From Aquidulcibacter sp. (GTDB lineage Bacteria > Pseudomonadota > Alphaproteobacteria > Caulobacterales > Aquidulcibacteraceae), in assembly GCA_027532555.1 (NCBI GenBank), contig JAPZTJ010000057.1:1-64000 (forward strand): DNA of 64,000 bases. The letters run 5' to 3'. The position numbers and the translations under genes are program-made. Below the pieces are notes generated by a model, which was given only the letters and a program-made list of their open reading frames with translations, made no database searches and had not been told where the DNA came from. This document shows positions 8,459 through 17,184 of the stretch, one piece after another; within the stretch, counting starts at the first letter, position 1, and every line of letters starts with the position of its first letter.

Positions 8459-9724
8459 ATGGCCGACCAAAGTCACAGTCCAAACAATCCCAAACAGACC
8501 TACCGGCTTTTGTTCGCATGCCTCGCAATTGTTGGAATTGGGAATTCGATGTTGTTTGCGGTTCTACCGCCAATCGCGCGCGAAACCGGTATGCCGGATT
8601 GGTCTGTCTCCGCGATCTTCACTCTGTCGGCCCTTCTATGGGTGCTGACGAGTCCTGTTTGGGGTCGCATGAGCGACAGCAAGGGCCGCAAGCCGATGAT
8701 TGTGATGGGTCTAAGTGCTTATGCGCTATCAACCGGCACCTTCACCGGGATCGCAGCGATTGGTTTGATGGATCATTTCCATTGGCTGACCCTTTTTCTG
8801 GGTTTGGCGGCAGCGCGCTTAATCTTTGGTGCTTTTGGCTCTGCAACCAATCCAGCCGCGCAGGCTTATGTCGCCGATACCACCACCCCGGAAATCCGGA
8901 CCAGAGAAATTGCAGCCGTTACCTCTGCCTTTGCTTTTGGCTCCGCAGCCGGTCCTGCCTTAGCAGCAGGCATGATTGCCAATATGGGCTTGTTGGCACC
9001 TTTGTTCGCCACCACGACCTTGGCGATTATCGGCGCCTTATCGGCCCGCTTTTTCTTGCCGAATATCGAAATTACTCCAGCCGCTAAAAGATCGGCGGCC
9101 CCTTCTTCAGTCTGGCGGTTGGCGCTCAACCCTTCTGTTCGTCCCTGGTTGCTGTTTGGTGTGATTTTGTCTGCCGTTACCGCCGTTATGTTTCAACAAG
9201 TCTCCTTCTATTTTATTGACCGACTGGGTGTAACGCCCCGAGAAGGGGCAACACTCAGTGCCGTAGCCTTGGCTCTTGGGGCGATGGCGCAAATCATCGC
9301 ACAATTGGTTCTGATCCCTCGCCTTAGTCTTTCCCCGCGCGGATTAATTGTTTGGGGTTGTTTAATAACCGGTGCGGGCGCTGCTTTGACCGCTTTTGGT
9401 GATAGTTTTGGTACCCTGTCGGTCGCGCAAGCCTTGGTTGGACTGGGCTTTGGCTTGGCCCGCCCGGGATTTACCGGTGGGGCTTCACTCGCCGTAAGCC
9501 AAGATGATCAGGGAAGTGTCGCAGGGCTGGTGGTCGCGGCCAATGGGGCTGGATTTGTCGTTGCACCTTTATTCGGCGCAGGTCTTTATGCGCTCGTCAG
9601 TCACCAAGCACCCTTCGTCCTATGCGCATTGGTGCTGTTCATGTTGGCAGGCTATGGCCTCACCAGCAAACAATTGGTGGGCGCACCGATGGACGAAAGC
9701 CCACCGGATCAGCCTGGGGTTTAG
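8459..9724 (+). CDS. MFS transporter (drug/metabolite exporter type)
   Basis: A 421-residue major facilitator with about 12 membrane segments. The loop between segments 2 and 3 has the MFS signature GRMSDSKGRKPMI (about residues 76-88), and the motif near segment 5 (GSAAGPALAAG) resembles the antiporter motif C of 12-TM drug/proton antiporters. This favours export over uptake, but the substrate is unknown. The ATG has only a weak ribosome site. Its stop codon interlocks with the stop of the convergent zincin-like gene (TTAG at 9721-9724). Confidence 0.85.
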   Translation: MADQSHSPNNPKQTYRLLFACLAIVGIGNSMLFAVLPPIARETGMPDWSVSAIFTLSALLWVLTSPVWGRMSDSKGRKPMIVMGLSAYALSTGTFTGIAAIGLMDHFHWLTLFLGLAAARLIFGAFGSATNPAAQAYVADTTTPEIRTREIAAVTSAFAFGSAAGPALAAGMIANMGLLAPLFATTTLAIIGALSARFFLPNIEITPAAKRSAAPSSVWRLALNPSVRPWLLFGVILSAVTAVMFQQVSFYFIDRLGVTPREGATLSAVALALGAMAQIIAQLVLIPRLSLSPRGLIVWGCLITGAGAALTAFGDSFGTLSVAQALVGLGFGLARPGFTGGASLAVSQDDQGSVAGLVVAANGAGFVVAPLFGAGLYALVSHQAPFVLCALVLFMLAGYGLTSKQLVGAPMDESPPDQPGV

Positions 9725-10152
9725 TCTTCCGCTTCTAACCGCTCCATATCAGCGTCAGACAGGCCCATATGATGGCCAATCTCATGCACCAGCACGTGGC
9801 TGACCATATCTTGAAGGCTAACATCGCCGCGTGTGCGCCATTCATTGACAATGGCTGCCCGATAAAGCCAGACTTCTGGCGGTGGCAGGAAGCCTGAATT
9901 GGCTAGGTCTGCACGGACACTTGCCCCGCGATAAAGGCCGGCTAACTGCAATGGGTGGCGCAGGCCAAGACCGTGCAAGGTAGCAGGATCAGCGCCTTCA
10001 GCTACACGAAACACCACCCGCCCGCACGCAATACGGAAGGGCTCCGGCAAGCGCGCAAATGCTTCTTCCGCCATCAGGGAGAGATCATCAAGGCTGGGTT
10101 CACGTGGGAATGAGCCCGGGAATGAGAAAGCGAAGTTTTGCATCAACCCCAT
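9721..10152 (-). CDS. Zincin-like metallopeptidase domain protein (DUF1025-type)
   Basis: 143 residues with HVLVHEIGHHMGLSD near the C terminus, a good HExxH zinc site followed by a further histidine and aspartate as in the small 'possibl zinc metallo-peptidase' family formerly called DUF1025. The first half has the family's typical PEPFRIACGRVVFRVAEGAD stretch ending in an acidic patch. No signal peptide. Proteolytic activity has not, to my knowledge, been shown for the family, so the role is open. A second ATG at 10143 is equally possible. It lies 30 bp downstream of a lipoprotein gene on the same strand. Confidence 0.85.
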   Translation of the reverse strand: MGLMQNFAFSFPGSFPREPSLDDLSLMAEEAFARLPEPFRIACGRVVFRVAEGADPATLHGLGLRHPLQLAGLYRGASVRADLANSGFLPPPEVWLYRAAIVNEWRTRGDVSLQDMVSHVLVHEIGHHMGLSDADMERLEAED

Positions 10153-10182
10153 ATGGGGAGGCAGGTCCCTGCGCGAAAGTCC

Positions 10183-11037
10183 CTACTTTATACCAGAGAG
10201 TGCGAGTTCGGCGCGCGAGGCGGCGGCCGTCACCGCAGCGGTTGCAGCCGGGGCTTCGGGAATTGTTACGCTCGGAAACAAAGCCACCAAGGCAACCACA
10301 TCCTTTGCCAATTGCGCGGTGCGCTTCTCATCCATGCTGCCAAGTTTGCTTTGTGCGCTTTTGAAAGCCTGTTCTGCCGCCAAAACAGCCCCGTAAGCGT
10401 GCTGATACTCTGTTGGGTCATCGCCATCTGGATGGACAACGCCGCTATAAAGCCCAGATGCAATGCCTAACATGCCCTTGATCACGTCGCTGTCGGAAGC
10501 GCCGGCGCTGGATTGGGCAGCTTGTGTAACTTTAAAGGCCTTCGCAAAGGCTGCCTCGATCTCGGCTTTGCTTTTCTTGCCATCAATGGCTGCAACCACT
10601 GCTTCATAGCTCGGCTTCAAGTCTTTGACTTTGCTATCAAGTTCGGCGGCGTCTGGCTGATAAACTTCCAACAGACCTTGGGCAATCAGGACCGAAGCTT
10701 CATCGATTTGCCCAGCCTCAAAGGATTTCTGCGCAACCAACAAGAAGCCACTTAGGTGGCTCACACGTAGGCCCAACCAAGAAGCTGGGTCTACGTTGGA
10801 ATAGGCGTTCGCGGCACCGGCCTCCCCACTTTCACCACTTGCACGGGCGGCCGCCGGAGCCGAGGCGGGCTTTGCGCCTTCCCCTTCACCTTCCCCCGCC
10901 GTACTAGATGCCGCAGCCTTTTCACCATCCGCTGTGGAGGTTCCAGCTTCACCACCTGGTTGGCATGCCGCAGCACCGACTAAGGCCATTGCGCTGACAC
11001 CCATCAAGGTCCACATGCGGGGCTTGAACTCAATCAT
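10183..11037 (-). CDS. Lipoprotein of unknown function, helical
   Basis: 284 residues. The ATG follows AAGGAAG at good distance. Residues 1-25 are a signal peptide with lipobox GAAAC (Cys25), giving a lipidated periplasmic protein. Residues 26-75 are low-complexity and rich in Ala, Gly, Glu and Ser, a likely flexible tether. From about 85 the protein is all-helical; the pattern KKSKAEIEAAFAKAFKV and DPTEYQHAYGAVLAA loosely recalls periplasmic helical-bundle proteins associated with iron uptake, but no metal-binding motif is convincing. Function is unknown. It shares the MIE start and upstream arrangement with the repeat lipoprotein at 6766-7044. Confidence 0.75.
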   Translation of the reverse strand: MIEFKPRMWTLMGVSAMALVGAAACQPGGEAGTSTADGEKAAASSTAGEGEGEGAKPASAPAAARASGESGEAGAANAYSNVDPASWLGLRVSHLSGFLLVAQKSFEAGQIDEASVLIAQGLLEVYQPDAAELDSKVKDLKPSYEAVVAAIDGKKSKAEIEAAFAKAFKVTQAAQSSAGASDSDVIKGMLGIASGLYSGVVHPDGDDPTEYQHAYGAVLAAEQAFKSAQSKLGSMDEKRTAQLAKDVVALVALFPSVTIPEAPAATAAVTAAASRAELALSGIK

Positions 11038-11124
11038 GGTCTACTTCCTTGCTGCGTAAATCACTATTTCGTGAGTGTGGCTGAGGGTAGATGAAAATGC
11101 AAGTCGTTTGCAGGTAGGGTGCTG

Positions 11125-11784
11125 ATGTTGATCGTTATGGATCAGATACTGGGATCTGAAGACCTTGAGCGCGCGCGTTCAGAGGTCGAAACGCTGTCTT
11201 TTGTCGATGGCAAGGCCACGGCTGGAGCTTTGGCGAAGTCGGTGAAGAACAACCAGCAGGCAAAGGGTGGTGCAGCAGACGCGCTGATTGAGTTTGTCCA
11301 GCGTGCGCTGGAACGCCACGAGATATTTCAAGCGGCGGCACAGGTGAAGACCTATGGGCCGATCCTAATCTCCCGCTATCAACCCGGCATGGCTTATGGC
11401 CTGCATGTCGATAATGCCTACATGAATGGCGTGCGATCGGACCTTTCCTTCACGCTTTTTCTGTCAGAGCCTGACAGCTATGATGGCGGCGCGCTCTGCG
11501 TCGAACAACCGGCCGGTCGCCAGATCATCAAATTGCCAGCGGGCAGCTTGGTGCTTTATCCCTCAACCACGCTGCATGAGGTTGAGCCCGTCACGCGGGG
11601 TGAGCGGTTGGCCGTCGTAGGCTGGATCGAGAGCAGGGTCTTGTCCGCCGAAGGCCGCGAGGCTTTGTTTGATCTGGCCCAAGTACGCGCCAGCCTCGCT
11701 ACTGTGCCAGAGGTTGATCCCATCGTGCGCCTGACGCTACAGAAAGCCGAAGCCAATCTGATACGCCTGATGAGCCGATTGTAA
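11125..11784 (+). CDS. PKHD-type Fe(II)/2-oxoglutarate dioxygenase (PiuC/YbiX family)
   Basis: A 219-residue member of the PiuC/YbiX prolyl-4-hydroxylase-like family. Iron ligands are visible as H94 and D96 in YGLHVDNAYM and H151 in TTLHEVEPV; the arginine in TRGERLA a few residues later should bind 2-oxoglutarate. The YQPGM-YGLHxD arrangement is diagnostic. Members are often linked to iron-siderophore uptake, but no TonB receptor is adjacent here. ATG at 11125 is preferred over a GTG at 11119 because of the AGGTAGGG just ahead. folC starts 4 bp after its stop, so the two are probably co-transcribed. Confidence 0.9.
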   Translation: MLIVMDQILGSEDLERARSEVETLSFVDGKATAGALAKSVKNNQQAKGGAADALIEFVQRALERHEIFQAAAQVKTYGPILISRYQPGMAYGLHVDNAYMNGVRSDLSFTLFLSEPDSYDGGALCVEQPAGRQIIKLPAGSLVLYPSTTLHEVEPVTRGERLAVVGWIESRVLSAEGREALFDLAQVRASLATVPEVDPIVRLTLQKAEANLIRLMSRL

Positions 11785-11788
11785 TCCT

Positions 11789-13069
11789 ATGAATGCCGCT
11801 GACCTGTTCTATAGCTTTCCTCGCAAGATTGACCTGGGGCTTGCCCGCGTTGCGGCGGCATTGGAGGCATTTGGCCGACCTCAGGATTTGATCCCACCGG
11901 TCATTCATGTCGCAGGCACCAATGGCAAAGGATCCACGGTAGCGTTCTTGCGCGCCATGGCAGAGGCTGCTGGTCTGGCAGTTCACGCTTATACTTCGCC
12001 TCATCTTGTATCGATTCACGAGCGCTGGCGGGTGGCTGGGCGGTTCATTGAGGAAGAGGCGCTTCTAGACATTGGCAATCGGATCCTGGCTTTAAGCAAT
12101 CAGATCCCTTTGACGGTCTTTGAAGCCGAGACAGTCGCCGCCTTTGTCGCCTTCAATGAGACCATGGCTGACCTGACCTTGTTAGAAGTCGGCCTTGGTG
12201 GGCGCTTGGATGCGACTAATATTGTGACCAAGCCAAAGCTGACCATCATCACCCCGGTTGATTTTGACCATAAAGAGATGCTGGGCGACACTTTAGCCAA
12301 GATCGCGGGCGAGAAGGCCGGTATCTTGAAGCCGCACGTCCCTTGCGTCGTCTCGCGTCAAGCCGATGAAGCTTTGGCCGTGATTGAACGTCGCGCAGAG
12401 GCATTGGCCGCACCTCTCTTGGTCTTTGGTCGCGACTGGGATTGCTATGCCGAGCGCGGGCGACTGATTGTACAAACCCAAGACCGTTTGCTGGACCTGC
12501 CCTTGCCGGGCCTTGCCGGTCATCACCAGCTTGAAAATGCAGGGGCAGCTGTCGTGGCCATGACTCTTTATGGCTTGGATGAAGCTGCGATCGCTCAGGG
12601 CGTTCAAAACGTCAGCTGGCCTGCCCGCATGCAGCGCCTACAAGCTGGGCCGTTTGCAGAAGTGGCAGCCTTAGCGGGGGCAGAGCTCTGGCTTGATGGC
12701 GGGCATAATCCCCATGGCGCAGCCGCAGCGGCAAGCTATATGGCGAACCTGCAAGCAAAGGACCCCCGCCGCTTGGTGCTGATCACTGGTCAATTGGCCA
12801 CAAAGGACCCGACGGGCTTCTTCCAAGCCTTTCAAGCGCTCAAACCGGAGGTCATCACCGTGCCGATCCGCACGTCGGATGCAGGTCGCCCCCCCGCCGA
12901 GTTGGCAGAGTTGGCATGTGCCATGGGCTTTGACGCCAAGCCTGCGGATACGCCGTTAGAGGGCCTGAAAATTGCTGTGACTCAGATAGAAGGCCCAGCG
13001 CGCGTACTCATCTGTGGCTCGCTCTATCTGGCAGGGGATGTTTTGGCTGAGGGCCCACCCCTCACTTAA
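11789..13069 (+). CDS. folC: Bifunctional dihydrofolate/folylpolyglutamate synthase
   Basis: ATP-dependent addition of glutamate to dihydropteroate and to reduced folates. The 426-residue protein shows the Mur-ligase-type ATP loop HVAGTNGKGSTVAF (about residues 39-52), the folate-site region YTSPHLVSIHERW, the Mg/ATP region TLLEVGLGGRLDATN (about 130-144) and the carbamylated-lysine region further on, with a C-terminal Mur ligase domain (LDGGHNPHGA about 300). It follows the PKHD dioxygenase gene by 4 bp, and its last 8 bp overlap the convergent beta-galactosidase gene. The usual alphaproteobacterial partner accD is not upstream. Confidence 0.95.
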   Translation: MNAADLFYSFPRKIDLGLARVAAALEAFGRPQDLIPPVIHVAGTNGKGSTVAFLRAMAEAAGLAVHAYTSPHLVSIHERWRVAGRFIEEEALLDIGNRILALSNQIPLTVFEAETVAAFVAFNETMADLTLLEVGLGGRLDATNIVTKPKLTIITPVDFDHKEMLGDTLAKIAGEKAGILKPHVPCVVSRQADEALAVIERRAEALAAPLLVFGRDWDCYAERGRLIVQTQDRLLDLPLPGLAGHHQLENAGAAVVAMTLYGLDEAAIAQGVQNVSWPARMQRLQAGPFAEVAALAGAELWLDGGHNPHGAAAAASYMANLQAKDPRRLVLITGQLATKDPTGFFQAFQALKPEVITVPIRTSDAGRPPAELAELACAMGFDAKPADTPLEGLKIAVTQIEGPARVLICGSLYLAGDVLAEGPPLT

Positions 13070-15002
13070 TCCGCCAAGCTGCGACCCCTGCTGCTGGCAA
13101 GTCTGGCCCGCCGATGACGTAATCGAATTTCTCCGCATCGACCATATGGTCGCTAAGTCGCACCGGCTCGGCCTCATAATTGATCGCGAACATGAACGCG
13201 CCGCGCTGGCGCAAACGCAATCCATCTGGCAGGCTAAATGTGGCTAGGCCTAATTGTTCGCAGCGCCGTCGAAGCACGGCATCCAACAGCTCTGCGTCTG
13301 GCCAGCAGGCCAGATAGTCGACCTTGTCCGTGTGATACCAAATCCCATGGCCGCTGGCGGTAGAGGCCTCTGGCACAAGCTCGGACTGGATATGCTCCAG
13401 CCAGCGCGTCACCTTAAACGCCCCGGCCTGTTCCACATGGCCCGGCCGAAGGCTTTCAACGCGGTTCACCACTAGCGGGATCAAGCCCTGCGCCAAACCG
13501 GGCGCAAGATTGGCGGGAATCTGGAAATCATCGGTTTTAGAGCCCGCACGAGGCCCCAACACACAAACGGCCCCGCTGGCCTTGATCCTCGCACTCAAGT
13601 CCTCTGGCCAAAAAATCTGCAAGGGGCACAAGATCAGCTGATAGCCAGTTAAATCCGAACTCGGATGCACGATATCTACCGACAAGCCCAAGCGTCGTGC
13701 AGCGCTATAGAAGTGGATGAGGAGTTCAAGGCCGCGATAATCCCGGCCCTGCGGTTGAATCTGATTTGCCCAAATCGCTTCATAATCAAACAAAAGCGCC
13801 ACGGGGGCTTTGGTCGTTGTTGCTCCGGCAACCGCAGCCAACTCAGCGGCCACCTGACGGGCTTCACCAGCTGCTTCTGCTTCGACGCTGTCAGACCGCA
13901 ACAAGCCAGCATGCATTTGCTCTTGCGCAAAGGGGGCTTGTCGCCAGCGGAAGTAGGAAACGCATTCAGCGCCATGGGCCAACGCCTCCCACGTCCAAAC
14001 CCGCACCATACCAGGCAAGGGGGCGGGGTTCCATGGTGCCCAATTCACGGGCCCCGGCTGTTGTTCAATCACTTGCCAGCGACCGCGGCCCACACCGCGA
14101 TAGAGCTCGTGGTGAAAGGCGGTAAAGTCTGGATGGCCTTGGCGCAGAAAGCGCTCTTTGATGGCGTCTGGCCACCAAGCCTGTTCCAGAAAGCCAAGCG
14201 GGTAGGAATCCCAAGCAGCAACATCGAGCTGCTCACCCAGTTTAAAATGATCAAAGGCCGTGAACATGCCCATATAATTGTGCAGCACATCCCGGCCCGG
14301 ACTATGGGCCCGCAAAATCTCTGTCTGTACACGGTCAAAAGCGGCAACTTCATCGCTGGCAAAGCGTGCCCAGTCTTGGCGATGGGCTGGATTGGCTTCC
14401 GTGACAGTCTCGACCGGCGGGTCGATCTCGTCAAAGCTCAGATATTCCATACTCCAAAACACATTGCCCCACGCCTGGTTGAGGGCTTGGATCGAAGGAT
14501 ATTTGGCCGCTAGCCACGCACGAAACCCCGCGCGAGCCGCGTTGGAGTAGGAGATAATCGTATCGTGACAGCCATATTCATTGTCGGTCTGCCAAGAAGC
14601 AATCCCAGGATGGGTGCCATAGCGTCGAGCTAAAGCTTCCACAATCCGCGCGCACTGGGCCCGATAGGTTAGGCTTGAGAAACAATAATGACGGCGGGAA
14701 CCGAAATGGCGCGGCCTGCCGTGTGCGTCCAAGGCCAAGATATCTGGATGGGCATCGATCAGCCATTTGGGCGGAGTAGCCGTCGGTGTTCCCAAGACAA
14801 TGTGCAAGCCCGCTTGATGCAAGGTCTCAATCGCCCGGTCGAGCCAGCCCCACTCAAACACACCCGGCGTAGGTTCAATCCGGGTCCAAGCAAACTCGCC
14901 AATCCGCACTTGGCTAATACCAATCTCGGCCATGCGCTTGGCGTCTTCCGCCCACATGGCTTCGGGCCAATGTTCAGGATAATAGCAAACGCCCAATTTC
15001 AT
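13062..15002 (-). CDS. Beta-galactosidase, glycoside hydrolase family 42
   Basis: Hydrolyses beta-galactosides (lactose or plant-derived galacto-oligosaccharides). The 646-residue protein has the GH42 start LGVCYYPEHWPE, acid/base Glu142 in QTDNEYG and nucleophile Glu313 in VIEQQPGPVNW, then the beta-galactosidase trimerisation and C-terminal domains. No signal peptide, so cytoplasmic; the sugar must be imported by a transporter not in this window. It is divergent from galK-galT with only 50 bp between the start codons, and together they form a short path from beta-galactosides to galactose-1-phosphate and UDP-galactose. Confidence 0.94.
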   Translation of the reverse strand: MKLGVCYYPEHWPEAMWAEDAKRMAEIGISQVRIGEFAWTRIEPTPGVFEWGWLDRAIETLHQAGLHIVLGTPTATPPKWLIDAHPDILALDAHGRPRHFGSRRHYCFSSLTYRAQCARIVEALARRYGTHPGIASWQTDNEYGCHDTIISYSNAARAGFRAWLAAKYPSIQALNQAWGNVFWSMEYLSFDEIDPPVETVTEANPAHRQDWARFASDEVAAFDRVQTEILRAHSPGRDVLHNYMGMFTAFDHFKLGEQLDVAAWDSYPLGFLEQAWWPDAIKERFLRQGHPDFTAFHHELYRGVGRGRWQVIEQQPGPVNWAPWNPAPLPGMVRVWTWEALAHGAECVSYFRWRQAPFAQEQMHAGLLRSDSVEAEAAGEARQVAAELAAVAGATTTKAPVALLFDYEAIWANQIQPQGRDYRGLELLIHFYSAARRLGLSVDIVHPSSDLTGYQLILCPLQIFWPEDLSARIKASGAVCVLGPRAGSKTDDFQIPANLAPGLAQGLIPLVVNRVESLRPGHVEQAGAFKVTRWLEHIQSELVPEASTASGHGIWYHTDKVDYLACWPDAELLDAVLRRRCEQLGLATFSLPDGLRLRQRGAFMFAINYEAEPVRLSDHMVDAEKFDYVIGGPDLPAAGVAAWRIK

Positions 15003-15052
15003 GTCCGTGTCCCATCTTGGCAGCGGGCCGAAATAGACCTAGCGGTGTTGCC
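15003..15052. promoter_or_regulatory. Compact divergent control region, beta-galactosidase / galK
   Basis: Only 50 bp separate the minus-strand ATG (15002) from the galK ATG (15053). Both promoters must therefore overlap each other or extend into coding sequence, making coordinated control by one regulator likely. I see no strong palindrome and no regulator gene beside it. Confidence 0.4.
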
Positions 15053-16171
15053 ATGACGACAGCACCTCAGTCTCAGATTGCCCTCGCACGCTTTAAGGAT
15101 GCTTTTGGCGGCACGCCAAGGCTTTTTCGTGCGCCGGGCCGGATCAATATCATTGGCGAGCATGTCGATTATGCGGGCGGCAAAGTCATGCCCGCCGCGA
15201 TAGACTTTGCCTGTTGGGTAGCAGCCCGTCCAAACGGGCTCAATGTTCTCAGAGTCAGCAGTGACCTCGGCCAAGGCGAGCTGCCGCTTGATCACTTTAT
15301 AAAGCAGGGCGATTGGCGCGACTATGTTGCTGGGGTAGCTTATGCGCTGCGCGATGCAGGTCATGCGGTGCAAGGCTATGATCTCGCAATTGCCTCTGAT
15401 GTCCCCATGGGGGCAGGCGTTTCTTCCTCTGCCGCCCTGGAAGTCGCAGTCGGTCTAGCGCTGAGTGGCGGTGCTCTGACTGGCAAGGACCTCGCTTTGA
15501 TCGCCCAGGCCGCCGAAAACAACTATGTCGGCATGGCCTGCGGCATCATGGACCAGTTTGCCAGCGCCTGCGGTGTAGAGGGCCATGCCCTAATGTTGGA
15601 TTGTGCGACTTTGGCGTATCAGCCAATCCCGCTACCCACTACGGCTTGCTTCCTGATCATCGATTCAGGCGTCAAACATCAGCATACCAGTGGCGGCTAC
15701 GCCAGCCGTCGCGCTGATTGTGAGGCGGCGGCGCACACCTTGGGCGTGGCTTTGCTGGCTGAGGTAACCGACCTCAGCGCGCTCGATCAGTTGAGCGGCA
15801 ATCCGCTCAAGCGCGCGCGCCATGTGCTGACAGAAATTGCCCGCACCCAGAAGGCTGAGGCCGCGCTGATAAAGGGTAACTTGACCGAACTCGGCCAACT
15901 TCTCAATGCCAGCCACACCAGTCTGTCGGCAGATATGGAAGTCTCTACCCCCGAAGTAGATCGCTTAACCGCTTTGGCCCAAGCCACGGAAGGCGTTTAT
16001 GGTGCGCGCATGATGGGTGGCGGCTTTGGTGGGTCCATCATTGCTTTGGTGCAGACAGACCGTGCTGCCACCGCGCTGGAGACGATTTTGGAGGCGTATT
16101 CTGCCTATTTGGGCCAAAGACCCGGGGCCTTTGTCGTGCGGGCAGCAGCCGGTGCCGGAGAAGTGCTATGA
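15053..16171 (+). CDS. galK: Galactokinase
   Basis: Phosphorylates alpha-D-galactose at C1 in the Leloir pathway. 372 residues from the ATG at 15053 (a TTG at 15017 would add 12). GHMP-kinase motifs are all present: the galactokinase signature GRINIIGEHVDYAGG near residue 28, the ATP loop PMGAGVSSSAALEVA near 118-132, the catalytic aspartate region CGIMDQFAS near 165, and the C-terminal MMGGGFGGSIIAL. It overlaps galT by 4 bp (ATGA), so translation is coupled. Confidence 0.95.
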   Translation: MTTAPQSQIALARFKDAFGGTPRLFRAPGRINIIGEHVDYAGGKVMPAAIDFACWVAARPNGLNVLRVSSDLGQGELPLDHFIKQGDWRDYVAGVAYALRDAGHAVQGYDLAIASDVPMGAGVSSSAALEVAVGLALSGGALTGKDLALIAQAAENNYVGMACGIMDQFASACGVEGHALMLDCATLAYQPIPLPTTACFLIIDSGVKHQHTSGGYASRRADCEAAAHTLGVALLAEVTDLSALDQLSGNPLKRARHVLTEIARTQKAEAALIKGNLTELGQLLNASHTSLSADMEVSTPEVDRLTALAQATEGVYGARMMGGGFGGSIIALVQTDRAATALETILEAYSAYLGQRPGAFVVRAAAGAGEVL

Positions 16172-17184
16172 CGGACCACAAGCCACACCGGCGGCAAAAT
16201 TTGCTGACGGGAGAATGGGTGCTCGTGTCCCCCCACCGGATGGGTCGCCCCTGGCAGGGGGAGACGGGAAACAACGCACCTGCTGAAGCTCTGACCTATG
16301 ATCCGGCTTGCTATTTGTGCGCCGGCAATACGCGTGTCGGTGGGGTGGTTAACCCCGCCTATGAGGGCGTTTGGGTATTTGATAACGACTTCCCGGCGCT
16401 CTTGGGACCTGACTTGGAAGCCAGCCCTCCCGCCGATTCCATTCTGGTTGCTGAACCTGAAACCGGTGTTTGCCGCGTCATTTGCTATACGCCCGACCAT
16501 TCCAAAACCATGGCCAGCATGACGCGTGCAGAGATTACTGCTGTCGTGGAGATTTGGACTGCGCAGTGGCAAGAGCTATCGGCGCGCACCGACTTGGCTT
16601 CTGTCACCATCTTTGAAAATCGCGGCGCGATGATGGGGGCCAGCAATCCCCATCCCCATGGTCAAATCTGGGCGACCTCTAGCGTACCCAATGAACTCGC
16701 GATTGAAGTCGAACGGCAAGCGGCTTGGTTTGACAAGAACGGCTCGCCCCTTTTGATCGATTATCTGGAACGAGAATTGGCAGATGGGGCCCGCATTGTC
16801 TGCGCTAACACCCACTTTGTCGCACTGGTGCCGTTTTGGGCGGCTTGGCCGTTTGAGACTTTGGTCCTGCCGCGCCGTCCAGTGGCCGCCTTGGATGAAT
16901 TGAGCGCAGAAGAACAAGCCGATTTGGCCGATATCTTGCGGCGGCTGACGGCCAGCTTTGATCGTCTTTTCAACGCGCCTTTCCCTTACACAATGGGCTT
17001 ACATCAACGCCCAACGCACAGCCCTGCACCTGGCTTTGTGTTCCACATACATTTTTACCCGCCGCTCTTACGCTCTGCCACGGTGCGCAAATTCATGGTG
17101 GGCTTTGAAATGCTAGCCATGGCCCAGCGAGACCTCACACCGGAGGCCGCCGCCGAGCACTTACGGGCTGTTTTGGTCGATTAA
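16168..17184 (+). CDS. galT: Galactose-1-phosphate uridylyltransferase
   Basis: Exchanges UDP between UDP-glucose and galactose-1-phosphate. 338 residues. The uridylylated histidine lies in NPHPHGQIW (about residues 154-162), the structural-metal site uses CYLC near residue 49, and the C-terminal HIHFYPPLLR is the second HxH site. It is translationally coupled to galK. No galE or galM lies in the window, so epimerisation of UDP-galactose must be encoded elsewhere. Its stop interlocks with that of gltB (TTAA, 17181-17184). Confidence 0.95.
   Translation: MTDHKPHRRQNLLTGEWVLVSPHRMGRPWQGETGNNAPAEALTYDPACYLCAGNTRVGGVVNPAYEGVWVFDNDFPALLGPDLEASPPADSILVAEPETGVCRVICYTPDHSKTMASMTRAEITAVVEIWTAQWQELSARTDLASVTIFENRGAMMGASNPHPHGQIWATSSVPNELAIEVERQAAWFDKNGSPLLIDYLERELADGARIVCANTHFVALVPFWAAWPFETLVLPRRPVAALDELSAEEQADLADILRRLTASFDRLFNAPFPYTMGLHQRPTHSPAPGFVFHIHFYPPLLRSATVRKFMVGFEMLAMAQRDLTPEAAAEHLRAVLVD

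Noticed and set aside
13665..14513. Plus-strand 282-codon open frame
   Set aside because: Antisense to the GH42 gene, whose catalytic motifs are all intact; no recognisable domain.
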